Of a stretch of 64,000 nucleotides of DNA, positions 63,631 through 64,000 are shown piece after piece. The notes below the pieces were generated by a model that saw only the letters and a list, made by a program, of their open reading frames with translations, did no database searches and was not told the origin of the DNA. A program made the position numbers and the translations under genes. This DNA is from Mangifera indica (taxonomy: Eukaryota; Streptophyta; Magnoliopsida; Sapindales; Anacardiaceae): positions 23,731,463 through 23,795,462 of the forward strand of contig NC_058137.1 of the NCBI RefSeq assembly GCF_011075055.1, in the 5' to 3' direction. Position 1 is the first letter of the stretch. Every line of letters starts with the position of its first letter.

Positions 63631-64000
63631 GTATGTGTTCTTGTTTTTATGTCCCAGAGTTGTGTTACACCTTTTTGTAGTTGTTGATGTTTTTCAATTG
63701 GAGGTATTACCTCTTTACTGGCCTAGTACCGTTACCAGGCTGATATTGTGCTATTCATCTTCCTTTTTAATTATAATTGGTTTTGTGAGGTTTAAATCTG
63801 CTCTATATTTTTACTCACACACTGTTATGTGCCTTCATATGCCTGTTGCTTCACCCTCAACTAAAATCACGTGCTTCCCTTTGGAAAATGAGCATATGAC
63901 TTAAAATCTTTACTTGAAGAGTTGACATAAATTTTCGACTATTGACTCTATTTAATCTAATGGTTGAGATACAAAGTCAAAGGCTGGATTAATGTTGCCA
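63631..64000 (+). other. Intron of the demethylase gene running off the window
   Basis: Begins at the GTATGTG donor following FDWCE and shows no acceptor followed by recognisable JmjC sequence before the window ends. The short frame at 63608-63904 is intronic read-through. Confidence 0.7.

Noticed and set aside
1..64000. CRISPR arrays, operons, rRNA or tRNA genes
   Set aside because: Nuclear plant DNA; no spaced direct-repeat array and no cloverleaf or rRNA sequence noticed. A tRNA scan could not be run, so a missed tRNA gene is possible.

Overview
The window is nuclear DNA of a flowering plant, most probably a eudicot. Genes are split into many short exons by AT-rich GT-AG introns, a decayed Ty1/copia retrotransposon sits inside an intron, MITEs are scattered throughout, and the recognisable proteins (GMI1, DMS3, a plant KDM3/JmjC demethylase with AT-hooks) are plant proteins. 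I could not name the species. All recognised genes are on the + strand; the copia element is on the - strand.

Layout: 1-6.9 kb is AT-rich intergenic DNA with MITE copies, old repeat relics and one unidentified protein relic. 7.0-31.9 kb is a complete GMI1 gene (37 coding exons, 1,583 aa by my splice model) with an N-terminal GHKL ATPase and a C-terminal SMC hinge. A 5.1-kb copia element with 5-bp target duplication lies in its intron 32. 29.2-34.7 kb and 39.8-46.7 kb are two copies of one segment: the GMI1 hinge exons, the intergenic DNA, and exon 1 plus part of intron 1 of DMS3. Between the copies lies about 5 kb of transposon-derived DNA carrying a DUF1985-type gene. The second copy runs into a complete DMS3 gene (46.3-52.5 kb, 8 coding exons, 428 aa). 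55.4 kb holds a small basic conserved protein, possibly mitoribosomal mL59-like. From 58.2 kb to the right edge is the 5' part of a KDM3-family JmjC histone demethylase gene, cut by the window end.

The main observation is the GMI1-DMS3 tandem locus and its rearrangement. The segmental duplication leaves a second, open, hinge-only GMI1 copy downstream of a duplicated DMS3 promoter and first exon. Both flanking exons are in phase 0, so splicing across the gap would give an in-frame hinge-only protein of about 374 aa, architecturally like DMS3. Two fold-back Mutator-like MITEs entered the second copy after the duplication; the first copy preserves both empty sites.

Functionally, GMI1 acts in homologous recombination and DNA-damage response, DMS3 in the DDR complex that supports Pol V in RNA-directed DNA methylation, and KDM3-type JmjC proteins in H3K9 demethylation. 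The window is thus rich in chromatin genes, although only GMI1 and DMS3 are paralogues.
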